Shown: positions 48,520-57,927 of the stretch, piece by piece
Layout of the letters: every line of letters starts with the position of its first letter
Position numbering within the stretch: the stretch's first letter is position 1
NCBI RefSeq assembly: GCF_042675665.1
Contig: NZ_JBHTJI010000001.1
Span: 620,001-684,000 of the forward strand
Origin: Mariniflexile jejuense
GTDB taxonomy: Bacteria > Bacteroidota > Bacteroidia > Flavobacteriales > Flavobacteriaceae
DNA length: 64,000 nucleotides
Direction of reading: 5' to 3'
The notes under the pieces: generated by a model
Database searches by the model: none
What the model saw: only the letters and a program-made list of their open reading frames with translations
Told to the model about the DNA's origin: nothing
Made by a program: the position numbers and the translations under genes

Positions 48520-49689
48520 ATGAAAAAATTACTTTGCATAATTACCTTATTTTATCAGTTTAACGCATCAGCACAAGAATCTGTTTTTTTTTCAAATGAA
48601 AACAACAAAACCTTTGAGGTAGATAAATTTGGTGTTTCGGTTTACAATGCAAATTTTATAAAAAACGATGAGTATTTTAACAACATTGCCGATGGTTTAA
48701 CCTTACTAGGCACACACTTACACCCAGAGTTTATTTATAATAGCAATAACAAAACCCAATTTAAAGCAGGTATTTTTTTAATAAAAAACTTTGGCGAAAA
48801 CAACATTGATTTTGCCATACCAACCTTTAGTTTTAACTACATAAAAAACAACAGCCAATTAACAATAGGTAATTTATTTACAAAAAACAACCACAACCTC
48901 ATTGAACCTTTAATGGCTAGTGAAAAAATTTTGAGCAATGACGTAATTGAAACAGGTATTGAATACAAATATGATTCCAACAAAATAAATTTTGATGCAT
49001 GGTTAAATTGGGAAAATTACATACGAAAATACAGTGAAGTACGAGAAGTTTTTACAATGGGTATGACATCAAAACTATCTGTTTTAAAACATCTTTCTAT
49101 ACCAATTCAATACGTTTATTACCATAGAGGTGGACAAATAAACAAAAAATACCGTAGCGAAAACAACCTAGATAATACTATGAACTTTCATAACCTAGCT
49201 ATGGGTTTAGAGTACGCTACACATCCTAACTTAAACAAAGGTTTTACTTTTGGCTATAACTATTTATACCATATTACAAATACCGAAATTGAATACCCTT
49301 TTAAAACAGGTAGAGCGCATTATGTAACCTTAACTTACAAAATAAACCATTTACAATTTTTGCTAGCATACTATAATGCAGATAAATTTACAACTGCAAA
49401 AGGCAACGAAATGTTTCAATCGTATTCGCTTAAAAGCAATATTAACTATTGGAATGGTGAGTTAGATAACAGGTATGTAGGTTTGGAAGAACCTAATAGA
49501 AGCTTACTGTTTACAAAAGTGTTTTATCAAAATGAAATTGCAAACAATATAAAACTAGGGTTACAAATTGAAGGTTATTACCAACTAAACAACAGCGGAA
49601 CAATTAACTACTTATTAAGCAACAAAAAGAATCAGTTTGATTATTCGTACGGTGTTTTTTTAATTTTGAATGATGTTTTTAAGCTATAG
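48520..49689 (+). CDS. Outer-membrane barrel protein, unknown
   Basis: A 389-residue protein with a signal peptide (1-18, cut near ASAQ) and then a run of short amphipathic strands with many aromatic and asparagine residues, as in outer-membrane barrels; it ends in the hydrophobic FLILNDVFKL. I cannot name a family. It begins 58 bases after the nucleoid-associated protein gene on the same strand. After its stop comes the left flank box of cassette-like unit B. Confidence 0.7.
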   Translation: MKKLLCIITLFYQFNASAQESVFFSNENNKTFEVDKFGVSVYNANFIKNDEYFNNIADGLTLLGTHLHPEFIYNSNNKTQFKAGIFLIKNFGENNIDFAIPTFSFNYIKNNSQLTIGNLFTKNNHNLIEPLMASEKILSNDVIETGIEYKYDSNKINFDAWLNWENYIRKYSEVREVFTMGMTSKLSVLKHLSIPIQYVYYHRGGQINKKYRSENNLDNTMNFHNLAMGLEYATHPNLNKGFTFGYNYLYHITNTEIEYPFKTGRAHYVTLTYKINHLQFLLAYYNADKFTTAKGNEMFQSYSLKSNINYWNGELDNRYVGLEEPNRSLLFTKVFYQNEIANNIKLGLQIEGYYQLNNSGTINYLLSNKKNQFDYSYGVFLILNDVFKL

Positions 49690-49740
49690 TATTAAGTAAA
49701 AACATAAATATTAGCCACTTGATTTTTTGAAAGAAAAAGA

Positions 49741-49763
49741 CTAAATTCGTTTAACTTCTGATA
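49741..49763 (+). repeat. Left flank box of cassette-like unit B
   Basis: CTAAATTCGTTTAA at 49741-49754, four free bases and TGATA; identical in sequence and spacing to 15987-16009. It lies 52 bases after the barrel gene stop and 57 bases before the orphan lipoprotein gene. Confidence 0.6.
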
Positions 49764-49820
49764 TAAAAACATTAAAACGATTTCATATCATTTAGTTGTA
49801 TCCAATTTGGGAAAAACATT

Positions 49821-50522
49821 ATGCAAAAATTAATATTTCTACTTTTTATCGGATTATTGAGTTGTAATTCTCAAAAGAAGGAACTAAAAGACAATGTTCT
49901 TCCTAAAAATACTGAATCCGAAATTGTAGCAAAATTATCGGGGAAAGAAATCGTAACTGAATTGGATAAACTTGATTTTTTTAACCTAACTGACAAATCA
50001 GAATTAGAAACTGTTAAGCAAGAATTTGCTGAATCTAAAGACAAATGGAACTTTTTTTCTGGAAAAATGCGTGGAGAAACCACAGATTTTACTGACAATA
50101 GGTTTATGACAATAGATTGTGAAGAATTATTTGAAGCTGGTGGTTTGGAAGTTTATTTAAAAAAGGTTAAAAGTGTTTTTGATAAATTGGAATTAAATTT
50201 CGTTTATAGAAATGAGGAAAGTTATCAAACCGAAAATTATTGGAAACACACTATAAACATCAATGGAGTTATTTACAATGCCTTTGATGGTAGTTTTTCA
50301 GATAATGATTGTGGAATTTCATATTCGAATTTCTTAATTATGGTTAACGACCAACTTAAGCACCAAAATACAGATAACAGCTTTTATCCAATTAATTGTG
50401 CAAATGATGGAATGATAGTTCTTCTGACAAAAAAACAGTTCGACTTTGTTAAAGAACACTATCCAAATGACAACGAGCACCCGAAAGAATTATCTGAATG
50501 GATGATTCTGAACGGATTATAA
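49821..50522 (+). CDS. Orphan lipoprotein (cassette unit B)
   Basis: I do not recognise this gene. It encodes 233 residues with a lipobox (LLSCNSQ, cysteine at residue 15) and then a soluble domain with many acidic and aromatic residues. The C-terminal part has FYPINCANDGMIVLLTKKQ near residue 190 and YPNDNEHPKELSEW near 215. No membrane helices follow the signal peptide. It is flanked on the left by CTAAATTCGTTTAA and on the right by a repeat also found beside the membrane-protein gene at 16067. No homology with that gene is visible, so the flanks, not the genes, are shared. Confidence 0.75.
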   Translation: MQKLIFLLFIGLLSCNSQKKELKDNVLPKNTESEIVAKLSGKEIVTELDKLDFFNLTDKSELETVKQEFAESKDKWNFFSGKMRGETTDFTDNRFMTIDCEELFEAGGLEVYLKKVKSVFDKLELNFVYRNEESYQTENYWKHTININGVIYNAFDGSFSDNDCGISYSNFLIMVNDQLKHQNTDNSFYPINCANDGMIVLLTKKQFDFVKEHYPNDNEHPKELSEWMILNGL

Positions 50523-50540
50523 AAACCGCACAAAACACAG

Positions 50541-50656
50541 AATAAAAAAATTGCTAGTTTTAGCTAAAACACAGTTAGTTGCTCGTTTGCTTGCTTTTGA
50601 TTTTCCTTCGAAAAATCCTCGCTCACAAACACCTTATACAAAACCGTTAAACAAAC
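50541..50656 (+). repeat. Right-hand dispersed repeat, copy B
   Basis: This is the second copy of the repeat at 16514-16643. The hairpin is TTTTC-CTTC-GAAAA at 50601-50614; an outer GTTTG/CAAAC pair (50585-50589 with 50626-50630) makes a larger bulged hairpin. The terminal CGTTAAAC runs over the lipB stop codon (50647-50649). A 64-codon plus-strand frame over it, 50551-50745, has no support. Confidence 0.75.
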
Positions 50657-51345
50657 TCCGCTTCAAAAAGAGTTGCAAAATGTTTCAACAGCTTTTCTTT
50701 AACCTCGTTTTCATCTACTGTTTTTTTTGCCAATTCTACGTTTAAAGATGTTACGGCTTTTCCTCTAATTCCGCAAGGAATCATTAAATCGAAATAACCT
50801 AAATTGGCGTTAACATTCAATGCAAAACCGTGCATGGTAACCCAACGACTTGCTCGCACACCCATAGCACAAATTTTTCTAGCAAACGGCGTTCCTACAT
50901 CTAACCAAACGCCTGTTTCGCCTTGGCTTCGTTCGGCTTTCAAACCGTATTCTGCAAGGGTAAGAATAATTACTTCTTCTAAAAAGCGTAGGTATTTATG
51001 AATGTCGGTAAAAAAATTATCTAAATCTAAAATAGGATAACCCACAATTTGTCCAGGACCATGGTAGGTAATATCGCCACCTCTATTAACTTTATAAAAC
51101 GAGGCATTTTTAGCTTTTAGTTGTGCTTCATCAACCAATAAATTAGCCATATCGCCACTTTTACCTAAGGTATAAACGTGTGGATGCTCAACAAATAAAA
51201 AGTGATTTTGGGTTTCAAAGTTCGTATTATTGCGCCTGTTATTAATTTTGGCATCAACTATACTTTTAAAAAGTTGTTCTTGGTATTCCCAAGTTTCTTT
51301 ATAATCTTTTAAGCCTAAATCTTGTATATGTATGGTTTTGTTCAA
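50647..51345 (-). CDS. lipB: Octanoyltransferase LipB
   Basis: Transfers octanoyl from acyl carrier protein to lipoyl domains, the first step of endogenous lipoate synthesis. The 232-residue protein has the family motifs RGGDITYHGPGQIVGYPI (about 84-101), KICAMGVRASRWVTMHG (about 155-171, catalytic lysine at its start) and MIPCGIRGKAVTSL (about 188-201, catalytic cysteine). Length is normal. Its 3' end abuts the right repeat of cassette-like unit B. It is 4 bases downstream of a lipoprotein gene on the same strand. Confidence 0.97.
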   Translation of the reverse strand: MNKTIHIQDLGLKDYKETWEYQEQLFKSIVDAKINNRRNNTNFETQNHFLFVEHPHVYTLGKSGDMANLLVDEAQLKAKNASFYKVNRGGDITYHGPGQIVGYPILDLDNFFTDIHKYLRFLEEVIILTLAEYGLKAERSQGETGVWLDVGTPFARKICAMGVRASRWVTMHGFALNVNANLGYFDLMIPCGIRGKAVTSLNVELAKKTVDENEVKEKLLKHFATLFEAEFV

Positions 51346-51349
51346 TGTA

Positions 51350-52099
51350 CTAATCTTCTAAAACTACTTCTAAATTTAAGGCTTCTGGGTTCGATAAATA
51401 ATCCATAAAACCATATTCAATAGTTACACTTTTTCTATCGGCACTAAACAACGCTTTTTCATTAGAAACCGATTTTATACGTTTTGGAAAATGATAGTTT
51501 AATTTATAGGTTGATGAGCCAAACATAATAGCCATTTGCCCCAAACTATCTGTTACTTGTTTATAAGCTTCTTTATCAACTATTTTAGCTGTACGTTTAA
51601 ATGTTTTTCCGTCGTATTTATAATCTAAATCGGTACTTTCATTAGCTCCAAAAGAAGAAAATGGGTTGTTTAAATCTTTAGCTTTTTCCTTTCCTTGTAA
51701 ATCGCCAAAACTTTTCATGGCTTTAAACATATCTTGAAGTTCGTTTACTGATTTGAAGTTTGTAAACATATCAAACTTCATTTGAGATGTTTCAGGATTC
51801 ATGACCATGTGCATACTAAAAGGTTCTAAACTTTTTATTTTCTGCTGTTCTTCTTCAGATAGTTGAGCAATACTATCGCCCATGGCACTAAATAATTCTT
51901 TAAAACTAAACGTAGAATCGATGGCTTTTTCTTGAGTTTTACTCATTTTATCACCTGCCATTTGCATAAGTTGTGTACCATCAAACGTAAACTCCATTTT
52001 ACCAGAACCATCTTCATTTATATAAATGTTTTCAGAAAACTGGCAACTGGTTAATACAATAGACATAACCAAAACTACTATAGCAAAAAGCTTATTCAT
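51350..52099 (-). CDS. Lipoprotein of unknown function, LppM-like opening
   Basis: A 249-residue lipoprotein with a lipobox (VLTSCQ, cysteine at residue 19). The mature part opens with YINEDGSGKMEFTFDG, which recalls the N-terminus of LppM-type proteins, and has a helical, methionine-rich centre and a beta-rich end. Function is unknown. It lies 4 bases before lipB and 37 bases after the YqaE/Pmp3-like gene, all on one strand. Confidence 0.75.
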   Translation of the reverse strand: MNKLFAIVVLVMSIVLTSCQFSENIYINEDGSGKMEFTFDGTQLMQMAGDKMSKTQEKAIDSTFSFKELFSAMGDSIAQLSEEEQQKIKSLEPFSMHMVMNPETSQMKFDMFTNFKSVNELQDMFKAMKSFGDLQGKEKAKDLNNPFSSFGANESTDLDYKYDGKTFKRTAKIVDKEAYKQVTDSLGQMAIMFGSSTYKLNYHFPKRIKSVSNEKALFSADRKSVTIEYGFMDYLSNPEALNLEVVLED

Positions 52100-52135
52100 A
52101 TTTTAAATTTTAAAAATTATACTACAAATATATAC

Positions 52136-52294
52136 TTAATTTTTGGGATTATTAATAATAACCAGTGCCGCAATAACACCTGGAACCCAACCGCAAACTG
52201 ATAAAATAAAGACAATAATAATAGACCCACAACCCTTATCTATAACGGCTAGTGGCGGACAAATAATTGATAATATAACTCTCCAAATACTCAT
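52136..52294 (-). CDS. YqaE/Pmp3 family small membrane protein
   Basis: A 52-residue protein beginning MSIWRVILSIICPPLAVIDK and ending INNPKN. The pattern CPPLAV, then a Gly-Cys-Gly turn, then a second hydrophobic segment with CGWVPGVIAALVII is that of the UPF0057/Pmp3 family, whose members modulate membrane potential and are often stress-induced. Two membrane helices are evident. It lies on the minus strand, upstream of a lipoprotein gene and lipB, and is divergent from lysS. It is short enough to be missed by length filters. Confidence 0.92.
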   Translation of the reverse strand: MSIWRVILSIICPPLAVIDKGCGSIIIVFILSVCGWVPGVIAALVIINNPKN

Positions 52295-52380
52295 GTTGAT
52301 TTTTTAATTTTAATTGATGATATGTGTTTGACGTCCAAATGGGCATTTTGTTACATTGAAGTGAAACGTCTTGAGCTTTA

Positions 52381-52415
52381 AAATTAGTAAATCAAAATCG
52401 TAAATCGTAAATCAA
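52381..52415. repeat. Heptamer array (AAATCGT-like) upstream of lysS
   Basis: In-phase units TAAATCA, AAATCGT, AAATCGT, AAATCAA occupy 52388-52415 and end six bases before the TATCTTTG box of lysS, with one more related unit AAATTAG before them. On the other strand this reads like the array at 11682 (GATTTACGATTTACG). Confidence 0.75.
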
Positions 52416-52420
52416 ATGTT

Positions 52421-52428
52421 TATCTTTG
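52421..52428 (+). promoter_or_regulatory. TATCTTTG promoter -7 box for lysS
   Basis: A perfect TAnnTTTG match 33 bases before the lysS start. As at rplS, a heptamer array fills the -33 position and no TTG is found there. Confidence 0.65.
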
Positions 52429-52460
52429 TGCCTTTAAAAAAATACTCAGAAATTTAGAAT

Positions 52461-54155
52461 ATGTCGCAATTATCAGAGCAAGAGCTTGTACGTAGAGAAA
52501 AATTAGCAAAATTACGCGAATTAGGTATTAACCCGTATCCAGCAGATTTATACCCTGTAAACCAAACATCTAAACAAATTAAAGACCAATTTGAAGTTGG
52601 CAAAAAAGTTGTTATTGCAGGTAGATTAATGATGATTAAGGTACAAGGAAAAGCAAGTTTTGCCGATTTGCAAGATGCCGATGGAAAAATACAAGTATAT
52701 TTTAACCGTGATGAAATTTGCCCAGGCGACGATAAAGAAAAATACAACGAAGTTTTTAAAAAATTGTTGGATTTTGGTGATTTTGTAGGTATTGAAGGCG
52801 AACTTTTTACCACTCAAGTTGGTGAAAAGAGTGTGCGTGTAAAAGATTTCACCTTATTAAGTAAGGCCTTAAAACCGCTTCCTTTACCAAAAGAAAAAGA
52901 CGGCGTTGTGTTTGATGCGTTTACCGATCCTGAACAACGTTACAGACAACGTTACGCCGATTTAGTTGTAAACCCACAGGTAAAAAACGTATTTGTAAAG
53001 CGCACAAAATTATTTAATGCCATGCGTCAGTTTTTTAATGATGCTGGATATTTTGAAGTAGAAACACCTGTTTTACAACCCATTCCTGGTGGTGCAGCAG
53101 CACGACCATTTATAACACACCACAATGCTTTAGACATTCCTTTGTACATGCGAATTGCTAACGAGCTTTATTTAAAACGCTTAATTGTTGGTGGTTTTGA
53201 TGGTGTTTATGAGTTTTCTAAAAACTTTAGAAACGAAGGTATGGACCGAACCCATAACCCAGAGTTTACTGCCATGGAAATTTACGTAGCTTACAAAGAC
53301 TACAACTGGATGATGGATTTTTGCGAGCGTTTGCTAGAGCATTGTGCTATTGCCGTAAATGGTACTACAAAAGCAACTTTTGGCAAACACGAAATAGACT
53401 TTAAAGCACCTTATGCTAGAGTAACCATGGCAAATTCTATTAAGCAGTTTACAGGTTTTGACATTACTGGAAAAACTGAAGATGAAATTAGAGCTGCGGC
53501 AAAAGGCATGGGTATTGAAGTTGATGATACCATGGGGAAAGGTAAATTGATTGATGAAATTTTTGGTGAAAAGTGTGAAGGCAACTACATACAACCAACT
53601 TACATTACCGACTACCCGAAAGAAATGAGTCCGTTATGCAAAGAACATAGAGAAAATCCAGAATTAACCGAACGTTTTGAATTAATGGTTTGTGGTAAAG
53701 AAATTGCAAACGCCTATTCAGAGCTAAACGACCCAATTGACCAACGCGAACGTTTTGAACACCAAATGGAATTAGCAAAAAAAGGTGATGATGAAGCTAC
53801 TGGAACTATCGACTACGATTTTTTACGTGCTTTAGAATACGGTATGCCACCAACATCAGGCATGGGTATTGGTATGGATAGATTGATTATGTTCTTAACA
53901 AATAATCAAAGTATTCAAGAAGTATTGTTCTTTCCGCAAATGCGACCAGAGAAAAAAGCAGTAGAATTAAGTGATGCTGAAAAAGCTATTTTTGAAATTT
54001 TAAAAGTTCAAAAAAGCATTTCTTTAAATAATTTAAAATCGCAATCTGGCTTAAGCAATAAAGCTTGGGATAAAGGTATTAAAGGTTTAACAAAACATAA
54101 ATTAGCAAAAGTTTTAAAAACAGATAACGATTTGTTTGTTGAAATAATTTCGTAA
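52461..54155 (+). CDS. lysS: Lysyl-tRNA synthetase, class II
   Basis: Charges tRNA-Lys with lysine. The 564 residues comprise an OB-fold anticodon-binding domain (about 55-145) and a class II catalytic core with motif 2 FRNEGMDRTHNPEF near 255 and motif 3 GMGIGMDRLIMFL near 470. The protein has about 60 extra residues after motif 3, with PEKKAVELSDAEK and a winged-helix-like tail, as in other Bacteroidota LysS proteins. The start follows a TATCTTTG box by 33 bases; no Shine-Dalgarno is present. Confidence 0.97.
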   Translation: MSQLSEQELVRREKLAKLRELGINPYPADLYPVNQTSKQIKDQFEVGKKVVIAGRLMMIKVQGKASFADLQDADGKIQVYFNRDEICPGDDKEKYNEVFKKLLDFGDFVGIEGELFTTQVGEKSVRVKDFTLLSKALKPLPLPKEKDGVVFDAFTDPEQRYRQRYADLVVNPQVKNVFVKRTKLFNAMRQFFNDAGYFEVETPVLQPIPGGAAARPFITHHNALDIPLYMRIANELYLKRLIVGGFDGVYEFSKNFRNEGMDRTHNPEFTAMEIYVAYKDYNWMMDFCERLLEHCAIAVNGTTKATFGKHEIDFKAPYARVTMANSIKQFTGFDITGKTEDEIRAAAKGMGIEVDDTMGKGKLIDEIFGEKCEGNYIQPTYITDYPKEMSPLCKEHRENPELTERFELMVCGKEIANAYSELNDPIDQRERFEHQMELAKKGDDEATGTIDYDFLRALEYGMPPTSGMGIGMDRLIMFLTNNQSIQEVLFFPQMRPEKKAVELSDAEKAIFEILKVQKSISLNNLKSQSGLSNKAWDKGIKGLTKHKLAKVLKTDNDLFVEIIS

Positions 54156-54221
54156 CTTTAAATTAAAATACTCAAAAACTTTAACTTTTATGCAAAAACA
54201 AATAGAAAATGGTAATGGTAT

Positions 54222-56261
54222 ATGGTTAAAAAAATACAATTAGACTTAATAATTGCTATTACCACTTTTTTTGCCCTAACATCTCTCATCATATTCATCT
54301 ACTTAACGTCTCTTAACAAACTCTACGACGTTATAGAAGAAGACTTATCGCATACAGGAATATTAATTTCTAAAGAATTTAATAACATCCTTAACACCGA
54401 TATTTCTAAACTCGAAAATTTAAAAAGCAGATTAGAATTTACCAATGGCAATTACTTTAAAAATTGGGAGCATGATGCCAACCTTATCTTAAAACAAAAC
54501 ACCTCTTTTAATTTTATAGAATGGATTGATAGCACTATGGTTATCAGAAAAATTAATCCATTAAAAGGCAATGAACAAGCTTTAAATTTAGATATTTCTA
54601 AACTTAAGTACCGAAAAAGTGAATGGATAAATCATTCTAAAAACGGAAAAACTAACATTACATCATGGTTAAAATTAACACAATCTGGCAATGCCTTTCT
54701 TGTTGATGTTCCTGTATATTTCAACAATAAATTTCAAGGAACAATAACTGCTGGCATGAACTTTAACAGCAATTTTAACCGACTTATTAACTATTTTGAA
54801 GATCAATATACAATTGAGATTAAAGACGACAAAGGCACACTATTTTACCAAGTAAACAATGACATTAAACTTAAAACCAGCAGAAATATAAACTACACAC
54901 ACACTATAAGTATTGATGATTCTGAAAAACAAACTTGGCAATTAAAAATTTATCCTTCAAAAAAATTATTAATAGCAGAAAATAAAATCATTATCAATAT
55001 TGCATTTATAGTTGGTATTTTTTTAGCCTTCATCGTATCATTGCTTATATACTTTTATTTAAGAGCAAAAAAAGGAACTAAACAAGCTATAGAAGCCAAT
55101 GCGTCGTTAACAAAATTAAACGAGCAATTAAATATAGAAAAAGACAGAGCCAACAAAGCATCGCAAGCTAAAACAGATTTTTTATCGAACATGAGTCATG
55201 AAATTAGAACGCCTTTGCATGCTGTAATTGGTTTTATTGAACTTTTAAAAGATGAAAAATTAAACGCGACACAAAAGGAATATGTAGATTTAATGGATAA
55301 ATCTTCAAGCAATTTATTAAACCTTGTTAACGATATTTTAGAGATTGATAAAATAGAATCTGGAAAAACAGAATTAGATAAACATATTTTTAGCCCAATT
55401 AAAAAAATTAAAGAACTTACCGAAGTTAATCAATTCTTGTTTGCAAAAAAGAACCTTTACTTAAAAACTAATTTCGAAAATGTACTTGGATTTACAGTTA
55501 TTGGCGATGTAAACAAGCTACTTCAGGTTATAGGCAATATTATAAAAAATGCACTAAAATTCACAAAAAAAGGTGGCGTTACAATTACCTGCTCAGAAAC
55601 CATAATAGATAATCAATTAAAGCTAATTGTAAATATTGAAGATACCGGAATTGGTATTCCTAAAGACAAACTAGATTCAATTTTTAATAGATTTACCCAG
55701 ATTGAAAACAGCATAAAAAAAGAACATGAAGGCAGCGGTCTAGGTTTAGCTATTTGCGAAAACTTAGTATCTATAATGGGTGGCAAAATATCTGTTGAAA
55801 GTGAATATCAAAAAGGATCCAAATTCACGGTGTCATTTTTATTTGAAATTACTAAAGAAAAAAACAAAACCAATGAAAACAAGAAAAACCTTAACATTGA
55901 TGATATAAATGTTTTAATTGTTGACGATAACAACCTCAATATTATTGTATTAAGAAAATTTCTTTTAGACATAGGCATAAAATCAGATACGGCAGAAAAC
56001 GGAAAAATAGCTTTAGAAAAAGTTAGAAAAAAAAATTATCAACTTATTTTCATGGATATTCATATGCCCGAAATTGACGGTTGGGAAGCAACAAGAATTA
56101 TAAGGCAAACTGATAAAAATGTAATTATTTTTGGACTATCAGCAAACGTAACAACCGAAGCGATAAACAAAGCCATTGAAAATGGCATGAATAATTATCT
56201 AACAAAACCTTTTAAAAAAGAACATTTACACAAGCTTTTACAATTTCATTTTAATAATTAA
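54222..56261 (+). CDS. Hybrid sensor histidine kinase/response regulator
   Basis: A 679-residue inner-membrane protein. Membrane helices at about 9-31 and 255-278 enclose a CHASE-like extracytoplasmic sensor domain. A short coiled coil leads to a HisKA domain with H326 in SHEIRTPLHA, an HATPase domain with the NIIKNALKFT N-box near 445 and GSGLGLAICENL near 505, and a C-terminal receiver with DDNNLN near 567 and the phosphoacceptor near 612 (FMDIHMPEIDGW). There is no output domain, so phosphate probably moves to a separate regulator. It is followed by its own terminator. Confidence 0.93.
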   Translation: MVKKIQLDLIIAITTFFALTSLIIFIYLTSLNKLYDVIEEDLSHTGILISKEFNNILNTDISKLENLKSRLEFTNGNYFKNWEHDANLILKQNTSFNFIEWIDSTMVIRKINPLKGNEQALNLDISKLKYRKSEWINHSKNGKTNITSWLKLTQSGNAFLVDVPVYFNNKFQGTITAGMNFNSNFNRLINYFEDQYTIEIKDDKGTLFYQVNNDIKLKTSRNINYTHTISIDDSEKQTWQLKIYPSKKLLIAENKIIINIAFIVGIFLAFIVSLLIYFYLRAKKGTKQAIEANASLTKLNEQLNIEKDRANKASQAKTDFLSNMSHEIRTPLHAVIGFIELLKDEKLNATQKEYVDLMDKSSSNLLNLVNDILEIDKIESGKTELDKHIFSPIKKIKELTEVNQFLFAKKNLYLKTNFENVLGFTVIGDVNKLLQVIGNIIKNALKFTKKGGVTITCSETIIDNQLKLIVNIEDTGIGIPKDKLDSIFNRFTQIENSIKKEHEGSGLGLAICENLVSIMGGKISVESEYQKGSKFTVSFLFEITKEKNKTNENKKNLNIDDINVLIVDDNNLNIIVLRKFLLDIGIKSDTAENGKIALEKVRKKNYQLIFMDIHMPEIDGWEATRIIRQTDKNVIIFGLSANVTTEAINKAIENGMNNYLTKPFKKEHLHKLLQFHFNN

Positions 56262-56266
56262 AATAA

Positions 56267-56298
56267 AAAGCCCAGTAATTTTAATTACTGGGCTTTTA
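56267..56298 (+). terminator. Terminator after the hybrid kinase gene
   Basis: AAAAGCCCAGTAAT pairs with ATTACTGGGCTTTT around TTTA. It starts 6 bases after the stop codon. Confidence 0.92.
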
Positions 56299-56585
56299 CA
56301 AACTAACCAATTAAACTTAATTTATTATTAAACTAATAAATTACTATGTAATTATTATATGTCTCAAATAAATAACCATACAAATAGACGCAATTAACAG
56401 CACCTACTAAAACTATTTAGAAATGTTTAACACACAACATTAAAATTTTAAATTTAATTTAAGAGAAAATGCTTTAAAAGTTAAATTTTTAAGAAAAATG
56501 CGCATTAGATAACCTAAATTTAAACCCAATACAGTTCAAAAAAAAATAACTTCACAAGTTTTAAAACTTTCTATATTTTTACAGC
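56299..56585. other. AT-rich intergenic stretch, nothing recognised
   Basis: About 290 bases before the next gene hold no reading frame or repeat I can identify. A possible -7 box (TATATTTTT-like) occurs just before the start at 56586. Confidence 0.5.
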
Positions 56586-57803
56586 ATGCTAAAAAATATT
56601 TTATTTCTAATTTCTTTATGTTTTACTTTCACTTTAATAGCTCAAGAGCAAGATAGTATTTCTTTTAAAAATGGTATTGAAAAACCAAGCATACTAACAA
56701 CACATCATTTTGGTATTTTTAGTTCTAGAATAAACACAAACTTTAAGTTTTCTGTTCCAAAAAAAACTACAATAGCATTTACATCTACAAGTGGCAATAA
56801 CTTTCATCCATTTGTAGAAATCTATATTCCAAAAGATCCTGAAGTACAAAAAGAACAAAGTAAATTAATATGGTATCATAGAAATTTTCATTTTGTAAAT
56901 CAAGAAACCACACCTGCCGATTATATGAATATTGTTATTGATGCCGTAATTAAAGAATTCAGATTAGACATTAATATACCACTATCAAAAAAACATGAGT
57001 TAGATGTTACGCTTCGTTCCAATCTAATAACAAAAGGAAAATATCCATTTTCCTTATTCACAAGCGATGAAAGTATTGAATGGTTTCATAGCAATATTGC
57101 AGGTGGTGAAGATCCTTATGGAAGACGCTATTATGGTTTAAATCAGGTAAATTTCAAGTATCAAGATAGAAACGGAAACACACTTGAGTTAAATAATAAC
57201 GACTTTTTCATAGGAGGTATTGAACTTAATCATTACTACTATCCATCATTTTTAATAAATGAAACCAAAAATATATATGTAAATTTTGGAAGTCATTTAG
57301 GAATAAACACTTCAAAATACAATGCATCGTTAGATTTTGGTGTTTCTGCAAATGCCGTTAAAAAAGTAGCTTTAAAAAATAATTACGAACTTAATGTTGG
57401 TTTGGGTATGAATGTATTGCGTAAAAACCTTATTAATTTTAAAGACGTTATTGATTTAGGAAACAACCCATATTTAGCAACTGCTGAAACCGATGCCCAA
57501 ATTACAAAATACACTAAGAAAAAAAACTACAATGCCTTTAGTGTAAACTACCAAATACAAACCAGTTACAACAAACAAAAAGAAGCCAACTATTACCGCA
57601 TGATTGGTAAATGGCAAGAAATAAACGGCGGTTGGCAACATGGTTTTGAAACACTTTACAAATCATTATCCTTTTGGACGTTTATGTATACTTACGGACG
57701 TCCAAATTTAACCTTGTCTGTATATTTCAAAGAAGATTTCAAGGTAAATAACGCACCAGATTTCCAAACAGGTGTTAGTTTAAAACTTCCCGTTTTCAAA
57801 TAA
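56586..57803 (+). CDS. Outer-membrane barrel protein, unknown
   Basis: A 405-residue protein with a signal peptide (1-20, cut near LIAQ), followed by amphipathic strands that fit an outer-membrane barrel and a C-terminal LKLPVFK. The IAGGEDPYGRRYYGLNQVNF stretch near residue 170 stands out, but I do not know the family. It is alone, between the hybrid kinase terminator and the DUF4890-like gene (125 bases downstream). Confidence 0.68.
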   Translation: MLKNILFLISLCFTFTLIAQEQDSISFKNGIEKPSILTTHHFGIFSSRINTNFKFSVPKKTTIAFTSTSGNNFHPFVEIYIPKDPEVQKEQSKLIWYHRNFHFVNQETTPADYMNIVIDAVIKEFRLDINIPLSKKHELDVTLRSNLITKGKYPFSLFTSDESIEWFHSNIAGGEDPYGRRYYGLNQVNFKYQDRNGNTLELNNNDFFIGGIELNHYYYPSFLINETKNIYVNFGSHLGINTSKYNASLDFGVSANAVKKVALKNNYELNVGLGMNVLRKNLINFKDVIDLGNNPYLATAETDAQITKYTKKKNYNAFSVNYQIQTSYNKQKEANYYRMIGKWQEINGGWQHGFETLYKSLSFWTFMYTYGRPNLTLSVYFKEDFKVNNAPDFQTGVSLKLPVFK

Positions 57804-57927
57804 AATTCAGCTTAAAAAACATCATATTTGAAGTAAGCAGCTGTTAAGTTTTAGTTAAAAAAACTATAACTTTTAAACCTTTTCAATTTGCTAAAGTCCT
57901 AATAGTGTTAAACATAAAAATAACATT

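Noticed and set aside
50551..50745. A 64-codon plus-strand frame
   Set aside because: It spans the dispersed repeat and the antisense of lipB.
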